Positions 24,864 to 33,730 of a stretch of DNA of 64,000 bases are shown piece by piece (within the stretch, counting starts at the first letter, position 1; each line of letters starts with the position of its first letter). The DNA comes from Clostridia bacterium (GTDB taxonomy: Bacteria > Bacillota > Clostridia > Oscillospirales > CAG-272), in contig JAFQFR010000015.1 in the NCBI GenBank assembly GCA_017398595.1, positions 38,851 through 102,850 on the forward strand. Reading direction: 5' to 3'. The position numbers and the translations under genes were made by a program. A model generated the notes under the pieces. It saw only the letters and a list, made by a program, of their open reading frames with translations, searched no databases and was not told where the DNA came from.

Positions 24864-24893
24864 AAGGTATGCGGGAAAACACGCAGAAATGAT
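24864..24893 (-). promoter_or_regulatory. Putative sigma-E (mother cell) promoter of yabPQ
   Basis: On the minus strand the -10 box CATACCTT is 14 bp from a -35-like ATCATTTC, close to the sigma-E consensus (GTCATATT, CATACAnT). It lies just upstream of yabP, which is a sigma-E gene in B. subtilis. Confidence 0.5.
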
Positions 24894-24910
24894 TGTTTGC
24901 GCGCAAACAC

Positions 24911-25150
24911 TTACACCACTTCGTACATTTCGGCGGCGTCTGCCTTTTTGGTGCTTTCCTTTACGTCGGTGACGCGGACGCGGAGCGTCTTTTCCCCGAA
25001 GGTGATCTCGATGATGTCGCCGACCTTGACATCGTAGGATGCCTTGACGACTCTGCCGTTGACGCTGATATGCGCCGCGTCGCACGCTTCATTTGCCACG
25101 GTGCGGCGCTTGATGAGGCGCGACACCTTTAAAAATTTATCAATACGCAT
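24911..25150 (-). CDS. rqcP: S4-domain RNA-binding protein RqcP (YabO/Hsp15 family)
   Basis: A 79-residue single S4 domain: MRIDKFLKVSRLIKRRTVAN and VNGRVVKASYDVKVGD. RqcP binds stalled 50S subunits and works with RqcH to add Ala tails in ribosome quality control; rqcP lies between mazG/hup and yabP in many Firmicutes. RBS GAGGTAAGATC. Confidence 0.93.
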   Translation of the reverse strand: MRIDKFLKVSRLIKRRTVANEACDAAHISVNGRVVKASYDVKVGDIIEITFGEKTLRVRVTDVKESTKKADAAEMYEVV

Positions 25151-25163
25151 GATCTTACCTCGC

Positions 25164-25197
25164 TAAAACAAAAGTCGGCTCACTGCAGCGAGCCGAC
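25164..25197 (-). terminator. Terminator downstream of hup
   Basis: GTCGGCT/AGCCGAC with extra central pairing, followed on the minus strand by TTTTGTTTT. It separates hup from rqcP. Confidence 0.82.
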
Positions 25198-25208
25198 CCA
25201 TGTTGTAC

Positions 25209-25484
25209 TTACTTGTTTACAGAATCCTTGAAAGCCTTGCCTGCGGTGAATGCAGGATACTTGGAAGCTGCGATCTTGATGGTTTCGCCGGTCTTGGGGT
25301 TTCTGCCCTCTCTTGCACCTCTGGTCTTGGTCTCGAAAGTGCCGAAGCCAACGAGCTGAACCTTCTCGCCCTTTGCGAGAGCACCCTCAACAGCATTTAC
25401 AAATGCGGTAAGAGCAGCCTCTGCGTCCTTCTTTTTCAGACCGGATTCGCCGGCGATTGCTTCGATCAGTTCTGTCTTGTTCAT
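25209..25484 (-). CDS. hup: HU-family DNA-binding protein
   Basis: A 91-residue nucleoid protein: MNKTELIEAIAGESGLKKKD, VQLVGFGTFETKTRGAREGR and NPKTGETIKIAASKYPAF, the complete HU signature. The ATG at 25484 has GAAAGGATTACCTACC upstream; the frame extends 6 codons more without support. It has its own promoter and terminator. Confidence 0.97.
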   Translation of the reverse strand: MNKTELIEAIAGESGLKKKDAEAALTAFVNAVEGALAKGEKVQLVGFGTFETKTRGAREGRNPKTGETIKIAASKYPAFTAGKAFKDSVNK

Positions 25485-25549
25485 GGTAGGTAATCCTTTC
25501 AATTCTAAGAAATTTTTGCCGAAAGCGGCAAACTTTTACTGTCGGTAAT

Positions 25550-25578
25550 ATTTTAGCACGCCCATACGCACAATGCAA
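25550..25578 (-). promoter_or_regulatory. SigA-type promoter of hup
   Basis: TTGCAT and TAAAAT with a 17-bp spacer on the minus strand, 66 bp upstream of the start codon. Confidence 0.65.
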
Positions 25579-25616
25579 GAGTTTTTTCAAAAAAATGACG
25601 TCCGACAGCCCCTTTT

Positions 25617-26429
25617 TTAGGCATTTTCACTACTTTTGCTCTTTTTCACCGCGTCCCAATATGCATCCAGCTCGCACAGCGGCAGATCTGCCATGTTTTT
25701 GCCGTCGGCGGTGACGCGCTCCTCGACTTTGGCAAAGCGCGCGATGAATTTATTGGTGGCATGCGTCAGCGCTTCCTCGGCGGAAATGCCGTATTTGCGC
25801 GCGGTGTTGACCACGGCAAAGAGCAGGTCGCCGAGCTCCTCGGCGCGCGTTTCGTCGTCCGCCTCGAGCAGCTCCGCGGTCTCCTCGGTGATCTTTTTCG
25901 CCGCATCCTCCGCCGTGGCAAAATCAAAGCCGACTTTTGCCGCCTTTTTGCCGACCTTCTCGGCGCGCATCAGGGCGGGCAGGGGCTTCGGCACGCTCTC
26001 GAGCGTTGCCGTCACGGTGTCGCGATGCTTTTCCTTTGCCTTGAGCTTATCCCAGTTGACCAGCACCTCGTCGGAAGTATCCGCAACCGTGTCGGCAAAG
26101 ACATGGGGATGGCGGTAGATCAGCTTCTGCACCACGCCCGTGGTGACATCCTCCATGGTAAAGCCGTTTGTTTCCTCTTCGATCTGCGTGTGAAATACGA
26201 CCTGCATCAGCACGTCGCCGAGTTCCTCACAGAGCAGCGTTTTGTCATCGGTGTCGATCGCCTCGACTGCCTCATAGGTCTCGTCGATGAAGTTCTGCCG
26301 AATACTCTTGTGCGTCTGCTCCATGTCCCACGGACATCCTCCCGGCGCACGCAGGATCGCCATCACATCGCACAAATCGCCGAAATCGTATCTTTCCTTA
26401 TTTAATAATGCCTTTTTCTTGTCGGTCAT
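25617..26429 (-). CDS. mazG: Nucleoside triphosphate pyrophosphohydrolase MazG
   Basis: A 270-residue protein with two MazG domains. The first has LRAPGGCPWDMEQTHKSI and DETYEAVEAID (the EExxE-like metal site), the second KKITEETAELLEA and ELGDLLFAVVNTARK. It hydrolyses NTPs and dNTPs to monophosphates and pyrophosphate and can lower ppGpp-linked stress. RBS AAAGGATAACAACAACC. It lies in the order spoVB-mazG-hup-rqcP known from many Clostridia. The gap to the spoVB-like gene (26430-26492) holds a small CTCCCTC/GAGGGAG hairpin. Confidence 0.95.
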   Translation of the reverse strand: MTDKKKALLNKERYDFGDLCDVMAILRAPGGCPWDMEQTHKSIRQNFIDETYEAVEAIDTDDKTLLCEELGDVLMQVVFHTQIEEETNGFTMEDVTTGVVQKLIYRHPHVFADTVADTSDEVLVNWDKLKAKEKHRDTVTATLESVPKPLPALMRAEKVGKKAAKVGFDFATAEDAAKKITEETAELLEADDETRAEELGDLLFAVVNTARKYGISAEEALTHATNKFIARFAKVEERVTADGKNMADLPLCELDAYWDAVKKSKSSENA

Positions 26430-26492
26430 GGTTGTTGTTATCCTTTGTTATATAGAGTTATCGGCTCCCTCTGACGAGGGAGGCTATGAAAG

Positions 26493-28226
26493 TTACTTCA
26501 CCAGATGCATTTTGCCGAGCAGGCGGTAGAGCGTCTGTCCCTTGGGAATGAAATCGAAGTCCTCTTTGTCGAGCGCGCCGGTGAGCAGCAAAACGACGAG
26601 GTACACGACGGCTGCCGCCGCGATGGCAAACGCAGTCGTGACAAAATGCGACGCGATCAGCCGATCCAGGAGCGCGTACGCGCCGACCGCGGTGAGACCG
26701 CAGAGCGCCGAGGCGATCAGCGGCTTTAAGAATACCTTACGCACACTGGGACGGAAGTTTGCATACCGTGCGCAGAAATAGAAGTTGAACAGCACGACGA
26801 TGACATAGCAGATGCCCGTGGAAATGGGCGCGCCGTAAATGCCGATATTCGGGTTGCCGATCAGCACATAGCTTGCGAGGATCTTCGCCGCGGCGCCTAC
26901 CAGCATGGAAATGAGCGGCAGGTACGGGCGCTTATGCGCCTGCAGCACCGAGTTGGTAATGGCGAGCATGCTGACGAGGAACGAGGAGATCGCCAAAATC
27001 GAGAGCAGCGGCGCGGCAAGCGACGCGCTGGTGCCGCTCTGCCCGATATATTGCATGTACACAGAGTCGCCGAGCAGTTCGCTCTCCATGGCGACATACT
27101 TCGAGTGCAGATTGGCACTGCCGTAGATCATCGTGAGGATGGGCTCGGCGAGCACCGCCATGCCGACCGTGCAGGGCATGGACAAAATCGCGGCGGTCTT
27201 CAGCGAGGAAGTCATGACGCGGTGCGCGCGCTGTTCCTCTTTCTGCACAAGCAAGGCACTGATCATCGGCACGAGCGAGTAGCCAATGGGGTACACTAGC
27301 ACGGGGATGAGGTTGAACATCGGCACGGCAAGCGTGGTGTAGTTGCCGTAGATCGCCGACGCGCCCGCCGCGGTGAAGCCGATGGACTGCAGTCTGCGCG
27401 AGATGACCGTGAGGTCTATCAGGTTTGCCAGCGACATGACCGAGGACGAGAGCGTGACGGGAACCGCCATGACGACAAGCTCACGCAGCAGCGACTTCGT
27501 AGACTCGGTCTGCATGGTATAGCTGTCGGGCAGCGCATACTCGGCGTTGACGGTGTTGGTATTGTAGAGCAGCTTGGTGATGAAGATAAACACCATGCCG
27601 CAGAATACACCGACCGTGAGACCGAAGATCGTCCACGCGGCGGTGATATATGTTTCGTGTCCCTGACTTGTGGACCAGATGGCAAGCAGAATGCCGATCA
27701 GCAGCTTGCCGAGCGATTCGAGAAGCTGCGAGACCGCAGTGGGCCACATGACCTGATGTCCCTGGAAGTAGCCGCGGAAGGCAGAGGTCAGACAGACGAA
27801 GAACAGCGTCGGCGCGATCGCCATGATGCAGTATTTGGACTGCGGCAGTTCGGCTACGGTATTGGCAAAGAAGTCGGCGCCGAAGAACAGCGCGAGCATG
27901 CCTGCCGAACCGATGATAAAGAAGAGCCAGAACGCAAGGCGGAAGATCTTTTTGACCTGATTGAAGTTGCCTGCGGCGCGGCTGCGGGAGACCATATACG
28001 AGATCGCCACAGGCAGTCCCGCCGTGGAGATCATAAAGAACGCCGTGTAAATGGTGTACGCCGCATTGAAATAGCCCATGCCCTCGTCGCCGAGGTAGCC
28101 GTGCAGCGGGATCTTAAAGAGCAGACCGATCACCTTGACCAGAATGTTGGAGACGGTCAGGATCAGAACGCCGTTGACAAACAGCTTGGTACTGGTCTTT
28201 TGTCCTGTGGATGTCTTGTTACTCAA
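26493..28226 (-). CDS. SpoVB/MurJ-type polysaccharide (lipid) flippase
   Basis: A 577-residue membrane protein with about 14 helices of the MVF/polysaccharide-synthase family. The N-terminus LTVSNILVKVIGLLFKIPL and FFMISTAGLPVAISYMVSR match SpoVB and lipid II flippases, as does RGYFQGHQVMWPTAVSQLLE. SpoVB acts in spore cortex synthesis; related proteins serve as MurJ-like flippases in vegetative cells. It lies 6 bp after the uridine kinase-like gene, and upstream of mazG as in many spore formers. Confidence 0.9.
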   Translation of the reverse strand: MSNKTSTGQKTSTKLFVNGVLILTVSNILVKVIGLLFKIPLHGYLGDEGMGYFNAAYTIYTAFFMISTAGLPVAISYMVSRSRAAGNFNQVKKIFRLAFWLFFIIGSAGMLALFFGADFFANTVAELPQSKYCIMAIAPTLFFVCLTSAFRGYFQGHQVMWPTAVSQLLESLGKLLIGILLAIWSTSQGHETYITAAWTIFGLTVGVFCGMVFIFITKLLYNTNTVNAEYALPDSYTMQTESTKSLLRELVVMAVPVTLSSSVMSLANLIDLTVISRRLQSIGFTAAGASAIYGNYTTLAVPMFNLIPVLVYPIGYSLVPMISALLVQKEEQRAHRVMTSSLKTAAILSMPCTVGMAVLAEPILTMIYGSANLHSKYVAMESELLGDSVYMQYIGQSGTSASLAAPLLSILAISSFLVSMLAITNSVLQAHKRPYLPLISMLVGAAAKILASYVLIGNPNIGIYGAPISTGICYVIVVLFNFYFCARYANFRPSVRKVFLKPLIASALCGLTAVGAYALLDRLIASHFVTTAFAIAAAAVVYLVVLLLTGALDKEDFDFIPKGQTLYRLLGKMHLVK

Positions 28227-28232
28227 AACTTT

Positions 28233-29144
28233 TTACTCCTTTTCCCCGATGAACTCCCGGAAAACAGAACCCGCGGGCACATAGTTTCCGTCCAGCATCG
28301 GGATATTTTGCAGCTTTTCGCGTAAAATGTTCGCCTCGGGAAGATACACGCTGTCCGCGGGCAGCGTGTCGAGCAGAGCGAGCACATACGGCTTGATCAC
28401 GCTGACCTCGTAGCCGAGCAGCGAGTCGATGCGGCGGTGTACGCCGGCAAGATTCGGATAAATGTGCGTTTCTTCATTGGCGACCACGCCGCTCCAGAGC
28501 GAATAGGTGAACTCGGCAGTGGCACCGCGGGTGCGCGCGTCACGCACAAGACGGCGCATGAAACGGATCTCGCGCGGTGCAAAGACCGCTTCGCCGCAGG
28601 CGAGCGAATCCTCGACCGAGATAAACAGCGAGGTAAAGTTGTATGCCGCGAGGTACTTCGTCAGCTCGGGGTAGACCGCCTGGATGCCCTCAAACAGAAA
28701 AACATCGCCATCCGTCACCGTGATCTCTTCCATCGCGGCGCGCTTGCCGGTTTGAAAATCAAACTTCGGCAAGAGGACCTTGCCCTTGGCGTCAATGCGT
28801 TCGATCACCTCGCCAAACAGCGCAAGGTCGATGGTGCTCGGCGAATCGTAGTCGAGCGGTTCGCCCCGCTCCCTGGCACGCGCAATGAGCACATTGCGGT
28901 CAAAATAGAAGTCGTCGATCGAAATGGTGTGCAGCTCCTTGCCGCGCTGCAAAAATGCGTCGTCGAGGATGCGCGCGGTGGTCGTTTTGCCCGAACAGCT
29001 CGGGCCCGCCAGCGTGATGATGCTGCCGCCCGCCATGGCGATGTCACATGCCGCCTCGACCTCGGCACGATACTCCGCTTCGCAGGCATCGACATATGCC
29101 GCTGCCTGTGCCGCAGAGGAAAACTGTAATTTTGCTTGCTTCAA
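28233..29144 (-). CDS. Uridine kinase-like P-loop nucleoside kinase
   Basis: 303 residues of the uridine kinase/phosphoribulokinase superfamily. A Walker A motif GPSCSGKTTT (near residues 47-56) is followed by ISIDDFYFDR, LDYDSPSTID and FLFEGIQAVYPEL. The C-terminus forms an extra helical part (AGVHRRIDSLLGYEVS). Such proteins phosphorylate uridine or another nucleoside with ATP, and this stand-alone form differs in its N-terminus from udk. The TTG start has AAAGGGT upstream. It is transcribed with the flippase gene. Confidence 0.78.
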   Translation of the reverse strand: MKQAKLQFSSAAQAAAYVDACEAEYRAEVEAACDIAMAGGSIITLAGPSCSGKTTTARILDDAFLQRGKELHTISIDDFYFDRNVLIARARERGEPLDYDSPSTIDLALFGEVIERIDAKGKVLLPKFDFQTGKRAAMEEITVTDGDVFLFEGIQAVYPELTKYLAAYNFTSLFISVEDSLACGEAVFAPREIRFMRRLVRDARTRGATAEFTYSLWSGVVANEETHIYPNLAGVHRRIDSLLGYEVSVIKPYVLALLDTLPADSVYLPEANILREKLQNIPMLDGNYVPAGSVFREFIGEKE

Positions 29145-29200
29145 TCCAATACCCTTTCCGGTTTACGCCACATTGTCGAAAAGAAAGTATACTCGGCAAG

Positions 29201-29315
29201 AATCCCTCATCCGGTGCTCCGCACCACCTTCCCCCAAGGGAAGGCATATGGACCGCACTCTCAAAAAAGGCTTCCCTCGGGGGAAGCTGTCATCGCAAGA
29301 TGACTGATGAGGGAC
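29201..29315. repeat. MITE-like palindromic element, ATCCCTCATC ends
   Basis: About 115 bp bounded by ATCCCTCATC and GATGAGGGA. Internal inverted repeats are GGTGCtccGCACC, CTTCCCCC/GGGGGAAG and CATCgcaaGATG. It carries no gene. It shares its layout with the element at 35964-36085, and smaller relatives occur at 26465-26490. Confidence 0.7.
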
Positions 29316-29351
29316 TTCCCGGATGATAACTCTCCATCCAACATGTGGCTA

Positions 29352-30863
29352 CTATTTCCTATCGAAAAAGTCCAGCACCTTCTCTTTATAGGATGGGATG
29401 CCTTCCTCTGCGTCGCCACGGAGGATCTTTTCAATATCTCTTATATATTCGTATGGATATTTCGGCGAAAATATGCGTTTCATACGCAAGCCGCCGTCCA
29501 GCGACGGATCGCGCTCAACAAGCTTCGTCACGGCGCCTGCACCCGCGCCGAAGATCGAGTGCAGTTCTTCCATCATATAAATATTATACATGCACTCGCT
29601 GCCGACCTTGGCATAGCCGACGTTTTCGAGGTTGCCGACCGCGTTTTTCTGACGGTACATATAGTACGGCTTATACGAAGCGTTGGAAAGCATGAGCTGT
29701 GAATACTGGATGCACTTTGCCGCCATGGGCACGTCGGGCACAAAGGGGTCACCGTCGGGACGGGAGAGTGCCGCCGCGCGCTTGAAGCAGAAGGTATGTA
29801 CCGTGATGTTGGTGGGATCAAGCGCCACGATGCGCTCGAGTGAGGACGAAAACTTTTTGAAGCTGTCGCCCGGCAGACCCACGATGAGATCAGTGTTGAT
29901 GTCGCGGATGCCCGACGCCTCGGCAAGTGCGTACGCACGGAAAAAGTCGTCCGCGTTATGCCGCCGTCCGATGTTTTCAAGCACATCGTCTGCAAGCGTC
30001 TGCGGATTGACGCTGACGCGCGTCACGCCGTACTCCTTGGCAATGCGCAGCTTTTCTTCCGTGATGGTATCGGGTCTGCCCGCCTCGAGCGTGAACTCGT
30101 CGAGCGCCGACACATCGGTGCACGCCGCGACCGTCGAAAGCAGCTTTTTGAGCTGACGCGCACTGAGCGTGGTGGGCGTGCCGCCGCCGATATAGACGGT
30201 GACAACGCGCTTGCCGAGTGCCTTGATCGTGGCAAACACGTTTTTGATGTCGCGCAGGAGCAGTACGAGGTAGTCGTCAAGCATGGAGAGCATTTTCTGC
30301 GACGCCGAAACGAACGAGCAGTACGCACAGCGCGTGGGGCAGAACGGGATCGAGATGTACACGCTGCAGCCGTTCGGATCCATTTCCTTGGTGAGCTTCA
30401 GCTCGTTCTGCGCGACCGCGGTGGCAAGAAACGCCTTTTTCGGATTGAGAAAATACTCGGTGGCGAGCAGCTTGCGTGTTTTCATCACGCCGTAGCCGTC
30501 CTCAAGGTACTGCGCGGCAACCTTGGCGGGGCGCACACCCGTGAGCAGTCCCCACGGCGAGATATAGCCGAAAAATTCCTTTGCCGCCAGCGTCATCGCA
30601 TGGCCCGATGCCATCTTGCGCACGCGTTCTTTCGGGAAGATCTCCGAAAAGGGCACAAAGCACTCCGCGGCGCACTTCTTCTCGCCGAGACGGATCGTTG
30701 CATGCGAATAAATGCCGTCCTCCCGATCGACGACGACAAAATCCACCACGGGCACATCCGCGCGTTCGACCTCGTTTTCCCCGAATTTTGCACCCGGGAA
30801 GTAAATGAGACACAGCGTCTGCGCGTAATATCTGTTTAAATTTCCTTGTATGTTTAAAATCAT
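29352..30863 (-). CDS. hemZ: HemZ-type radical SAM protein (coproporphyrinogen dehydrogenase-like)
   Basis: 503 residues. The N-terminal 160 residues form the HemZ-specific domain. The radical SAM cluster motif is CPTRCAYC (Cys 175, 179 and 182), then VYIGGGTPTTLSARQL, the Gly-rich motif that binds SAM, and PQTLADDVLENIGRRH. HemN/HemZ enzymes convert coproporphyrinogen III to protoporphyrinogen IX without oxygen, but many HemZ proteins are not confirmed as such. No RBS is visible at the ATG at 30863: the hairpin GCACgaaGTGC of repeat copy C lies 3 bp upstream, and a longer frame exists only through that repeat. Confidence 0.85.
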   Translation of the reverse strand: MILNIQGNLNRYYAQTLCLIYFPGAKFGENEVERADVPVVDFVVVDREDGIYSHATIRLGEKKCAAECFVPFSEIFPKERVRKMASGHAMTLAAKEFFGYISPWGLLTGVRPAKVAAQYLEDGYGVMKTRKLLATEYFLNPKKAFLATAVAQNELKLTKEMDPNGCSVYISIPFCPTRCAYCSFVSASQKMLSMLDDYLVLLLRDIKNVFATIKALGKRVVTVYIGGGTPTTLSARQLKKLLSTVAACTDVSALDEFTLEAGRPDTITEEKLRIAKEYGVTRVSVNPQTLADDVLENIGRRHNADDFFRAYALAEASGIRDINTDLIVGLPGDSFKKFSSSLERIVALDPTNITVHTFCFKRAAALSRPDGDPFVPDVPMAAKCIQYSQLMLSNASYKPYYMYRQKNAVGNLENVGYAKVGSECMYNIYMMEELHSIFGAGAGAVTKLVERDPSLDGGLRMKRIFSPKYPYEYIRDIEKILRGDAEEGIPSYKEKVLDFFDRK

Positions 30864-30865
30864 AT

Positions 30866-31049
30866 ATAGCACTTCGTGCAATGAATTGCGATCCTGCGGA
30901 TTGCATGATTTGAGCACCTTGTGCTCATGATTTGGCTTCGCCATGATTTGCGCTGCGGCGCATTGGGGATTGCAATTCAAATCATGGAGCATCAGCGAGA
31001 AATCATGACGGCACAGCCGTCAAATCATGCGCGGGACGCGCAAATCATC
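30866..31049. repeat. Hairpin-array repeat, copy C
   Basis: It has the same hairpin order as copy B on the plus strand: stems GCAC/GTGC, CGATCC/GGATTG, AGCAC/GTGCT, GGC/GCC, CGC/GCG, ACGGC/GCCGT and CGCG/CGCG. Spacers CATGATTTG and CAAATCATG flank a centre with GATTGCAATTC. It fills the gap between dtd (stop at 31053) and hemZ (start at 30863). Both genes are on the minus strand, so relative to transcription it is inverted compared with copies A and B. Confidence 0.9.
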
Positions 31050-31052
31050 GTC

Positions 31053-31505
31053 TTATTTTTTCCAGATTTTTGAGTCCATCAAGATGGTGACGGGGCCGTC
31101 GGCAACAAGGTCGATCTGCATATCCGCGCCGAACACGCCTTTTTCTACGGGCACGCCCGCCGCTTGAAGCTGCTCGCAAAAGCGCTCGTAGAGCGGCTCG
31201 GCGATGGCAGGCGCCGCCGCGCCCGTAAACGAGGGGCGGTTGCCGTGCGAAACATCGGCGCCGAGCGTGAAATTGGAAACGACCAGCGCACTGCCGCCGA
31301 TGTCGGTGACCGACAGGTTCATCTTATCGTTTGCATCGGTGAAGATGCGGAGCTTTGCAACCTTTGCCGCCAGGATGTCGGCATCCTTTTCGCCATCGCC
31401 GTCCACCACGCCGCAAAGGATAAACAAGCCCTTGCCGCATTTGCCCGCGGGGACGCCGTCTGCCACGACCGAGGCGGACGCGGCTCTCTGAATCACTGCG
31501 ATCAT
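31053..31505 (-). CDS. dtd: D-aminoacyl-tRNA deacylase
   Basis: A 150-residue homodimeric enzyme that removes D-amino acids (and glycine) from tRNA. It has MIAVIQRAASASVV, GLFILCGVVDGD, SNFTLGADVSHGNRPSF (usual SQFTLxAD; here Asn for Gln) and ADGPVTILMDS (GPVT cis-dipeptide region). The ATG overlaps the rel stop codon (ATGA). Pairing of rel with dtd is common in Firmicutes. Confidence 0.95.
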   Translation of the reverse strand: MIAVIQRAASASVVADGVPAGKCGKGLFILCGVVDGDGEKDADILAAKVAKLRIFTDANDKMNLSVTDIGGSALVVSNFTLGADVSHGNRPSFTGAAAPAIAEPLYERFCEQLQAAGVPVEKGVFGADMQIDLVADGPVTILMDSKIWKK

Positions 31506-33709
31506 TTTCCGATACCTCTCGTGACCGAGATGACACTCGGTATATTTTTCAGTTTCGACACGATGGAGTTGTAGTGTCCGACGTTCTTACAGCCGACCGT
31601 GAGGTTGACGAGGATATTGTCCTCACCGCGCTTCTGCGTGTTGATCTGCAGAAGCGAGATCTTCATATCGGCAAGCGCCGCCGTGATCTCGGCGAGCAGC
31701 GTGATCGAATCTTCGGCATAGATGATGATGAGCGACTCGTACACATCGTTTGCGCTCTCCTCTGCCGCGCCGTACTCCCAGTGCGCATTGATAAAGCGGT
31801 CACGCGAATCGGCATTTTCCTGTCCGCGCAGGACGTTGGGACAGTCGATCTTGTGGATCGACACGCCGTAGCCGCGCGTGATAAAGCCGATGATGCTGTC
31901 GCCCGGCAGCGGGTTGCAGCAGTGCGCGAACTTGGTCACGCAGCCTTCCTCGCCGTCCACAATGACGCCGCCCGTCATCTTGACGCGGCGCTTGGTCACC
32001 GTTTTGACATCTTCGATCACCAGCGGTGTCGAAGGCACAGGCTCCTTGACCACGCGGTCAAATTCGTCGCGCAGCTTGGATGCGATCTTGGAAAGCGGCA
32101 TACCGCCGTAACCGAGCATGTTGTAGAGGTCATCCACCGTCTGCATGCCCACGCGCGCGGAAATGTTGGCAACGATCTCATTGCGCTGCTCGACCGTATA
32201 CGGTCTGCCGTAGCGGTGCAGCTCGCGGTCGATGTCTGCCTTGCCGAGTGCGATATTTTCGGTGCGCTTTTCCTTTTTGAACCAGCTGCGGATCTTGCTG
32301 CGCGCGTCACCGGTCTTGACGACGTTCAGCCAGTCGCGGCTGGGGCCCTTGGACGAGGACGAGGTGAGGATCTCCACGATGTCGCCCGTCTGCGGTGCGC
32401 GGTCGATCGGCACGATCATGCCGTTAATCTTGGCGCCGACCATCTTGTTGCCGACCGCCGAGTGAATGGCGTAGGCAAAGTCGATGCAGGTCGAGCCCTG
32501 CGCCAGCACGATGACGTCGCCCTTCGGCGTAAAGACGAAGGTCTCGTCGCGGAAGATGTCGATCTTGAACGCATCGAGGAATTCGTCGGGGTCGCGGGTA
32601 TCGTCCTCGATCTCAAACAGACGCGAGACCCATTTGAGCTTTTCATCGATGCTCTCGTCCGCCGTTTCGCCCGACTTATACTTCCAGTGCGCGGCAATAC
32701 CGAACTCGGCAACGCGATGCATCTCAAAGGTGCGGATCTGCACCTCAAAGGGGATACCCGAGGAGCTCATAACGCTCGTGTGCAGCGAGCGGTACATGTT
32801 CGGCTTCGGCATGGAGATGTAGTCCTTGAAGCGTCCGGGGATCGAGCGGAACATCTCGTGGATGATGCCGAGCGCGGTATAGCACTCGAGCTCGGTATCC
32901 ACGATGATGCGCAGCGCATAAAAGTCGTAGATCTGATCGAAGCTCTTGTTGTGATTATACATCTTGTTGTAGAGCGAATAGATCGACTTGACGCGGCCCG
33001 TCAGCTCAAAGTGAATGCCGTTTTCGCGCAGGCGCTGTTCGATGCTGGCTTTCGCTTCGTTGAGCAGGGTACGCGATTCGCCGTACTTTTCATTGATGCG
33101 GTTTTTGACCTCTTCATAGCCGATGGGATCCAGATAAGAAAGGCTGAGGTTTTCCAGCTCCTGCTTAATGAGGCTGATACCGAGACGGTGTGCGAGCGGC
33201 GCGTAGATATACATCGTCTCGAGCGCAATGGCGCGCTGGCGATCCTCTTTTTTCGCCGAGAGCGTGCGCATGTTGTGGAGACGGTCGCACAGCTTGATGA
33301 AGATGACGCGGATGTCCTTCGACATGGCAAGCAGCATCTTGCGGATATTCTCGATATTCGCCTCCTGCTTATCCTCGACATCGATCAGCACGAGCTTGGT
33401 CAAACCGTCCACGAGCAGGGCAACGTCCGCGCCGAATCTCTCGCGCACGATGTCGAGATTGGTCTTGTCGGAGCAGTCCTCCACCGTGTCGTGCAGCAGT
33501 GCCGCGCAGACCGAATCAGTGTCGAGCCCCAGTTCCACCACGATGGTCGCGACCGCAAGCGGATGCGAGATATAGGGCTCGCCGGAGAGGCGCTTCTGTC
33601 CCGCGTGCAGCTCGGCAGCATAGGTGTACGCCGCATCGATCTTCTCTCTGTTATAGTTTCTGCCGCTTGCATCCAGCGCGGCATAAAAATTTTGCAATGC
33701 AGTATCCAT
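31502..33709 (-). CDS. rel: Bifunctional (p)ppGpp synthetase/hydrolase Rel
   Basis: 735 residues in the classic order: HD hydrolase (His49, HD at residues 73-74 in LLHDTVED), synthetase (YDFYALRIIVDTELECYTAL, FKDYISMPKPNMYRSLHTSV), TGS domain (FVFTPKGDVIVLAQGSTC), a helical/zinc-finger part (CVTKFAHCCNPLPGD) and C-terminal ACT (EITAALADMKISLLQINTQK). Both HD and synthetase motifs look complete, so it should make and degrade the alarmone on the ribosome. RBS AAAGAGGAACTAT. It is coupled to dtd. Confidence 0.96.
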   Translation of the reverse strand: MDTALQNFYAALDASGRNYNREKIDAAYTYAAELHAGQKRLSGEPYISHPLAVATIVVELGLDTDSVCAALLHDTVEDCSDKTNLDIVRERFGADVALLVDGLTKLVLIDVEDKQEANIENIRKMLLAMSKDIRVIFIKLCDRLHNMRTLSAKKEDRQRAIALETMYIYAPLAHRLGISLIKQELENLSLSYLDPIGYEEVKNRINEKYGESRTLLNEAKASIEQRLRENGIHFELTGRVKSIYSLYNKMYNHNKSFDQIYDFYALRIIVDTELECYTALGIIHEMFRSIPGRFKDYISMPKPNMYRSLHTSVMSSSGIPFEVQIRTFEMHRVAEFGIAAHWKYKSGETADESIDEKLKWVSRLFEIEDDTRDPDEFLDAFKIDIFRDETFVFTPKGDVIVLAQGSTCIDFAYAIHSAVGNKMVGAKINGMIVPIDRAPQTGDIVEILTSSSSKGPSRDWLNVVKTGDARSKIRSWFKKEKRTENIALGKADIDRELHRYGRPYTVEQRNEIVANISARVGMQTVDDLYNMLGYGGMPLSKIASKLRDEFDRVVKEPVPSTPLVIEDVKTVTKRRVKMTGGVIVDGEEGCVTKFAHCCNPLPGDSIIGFITRGYGVSIHKIDCPNVLRGQENADSRDRFINAHWEYGAAEESANDVYESLIIIYAEDSITLLAEITAALADMKISLLQINTQKRGEDNILVNLTVGCKNVGHYNSIVSKLKNIPSVISVTRGIGK

Positions 33710-33730
33710 ATAGTTCCTCTTTATGAGCGT

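Noticed and set aside
29201..29315. Insertion sequence
   Set aside because: It has inverted ends but only 115 bp and no transposase; listed as a non-autonomous repeat.
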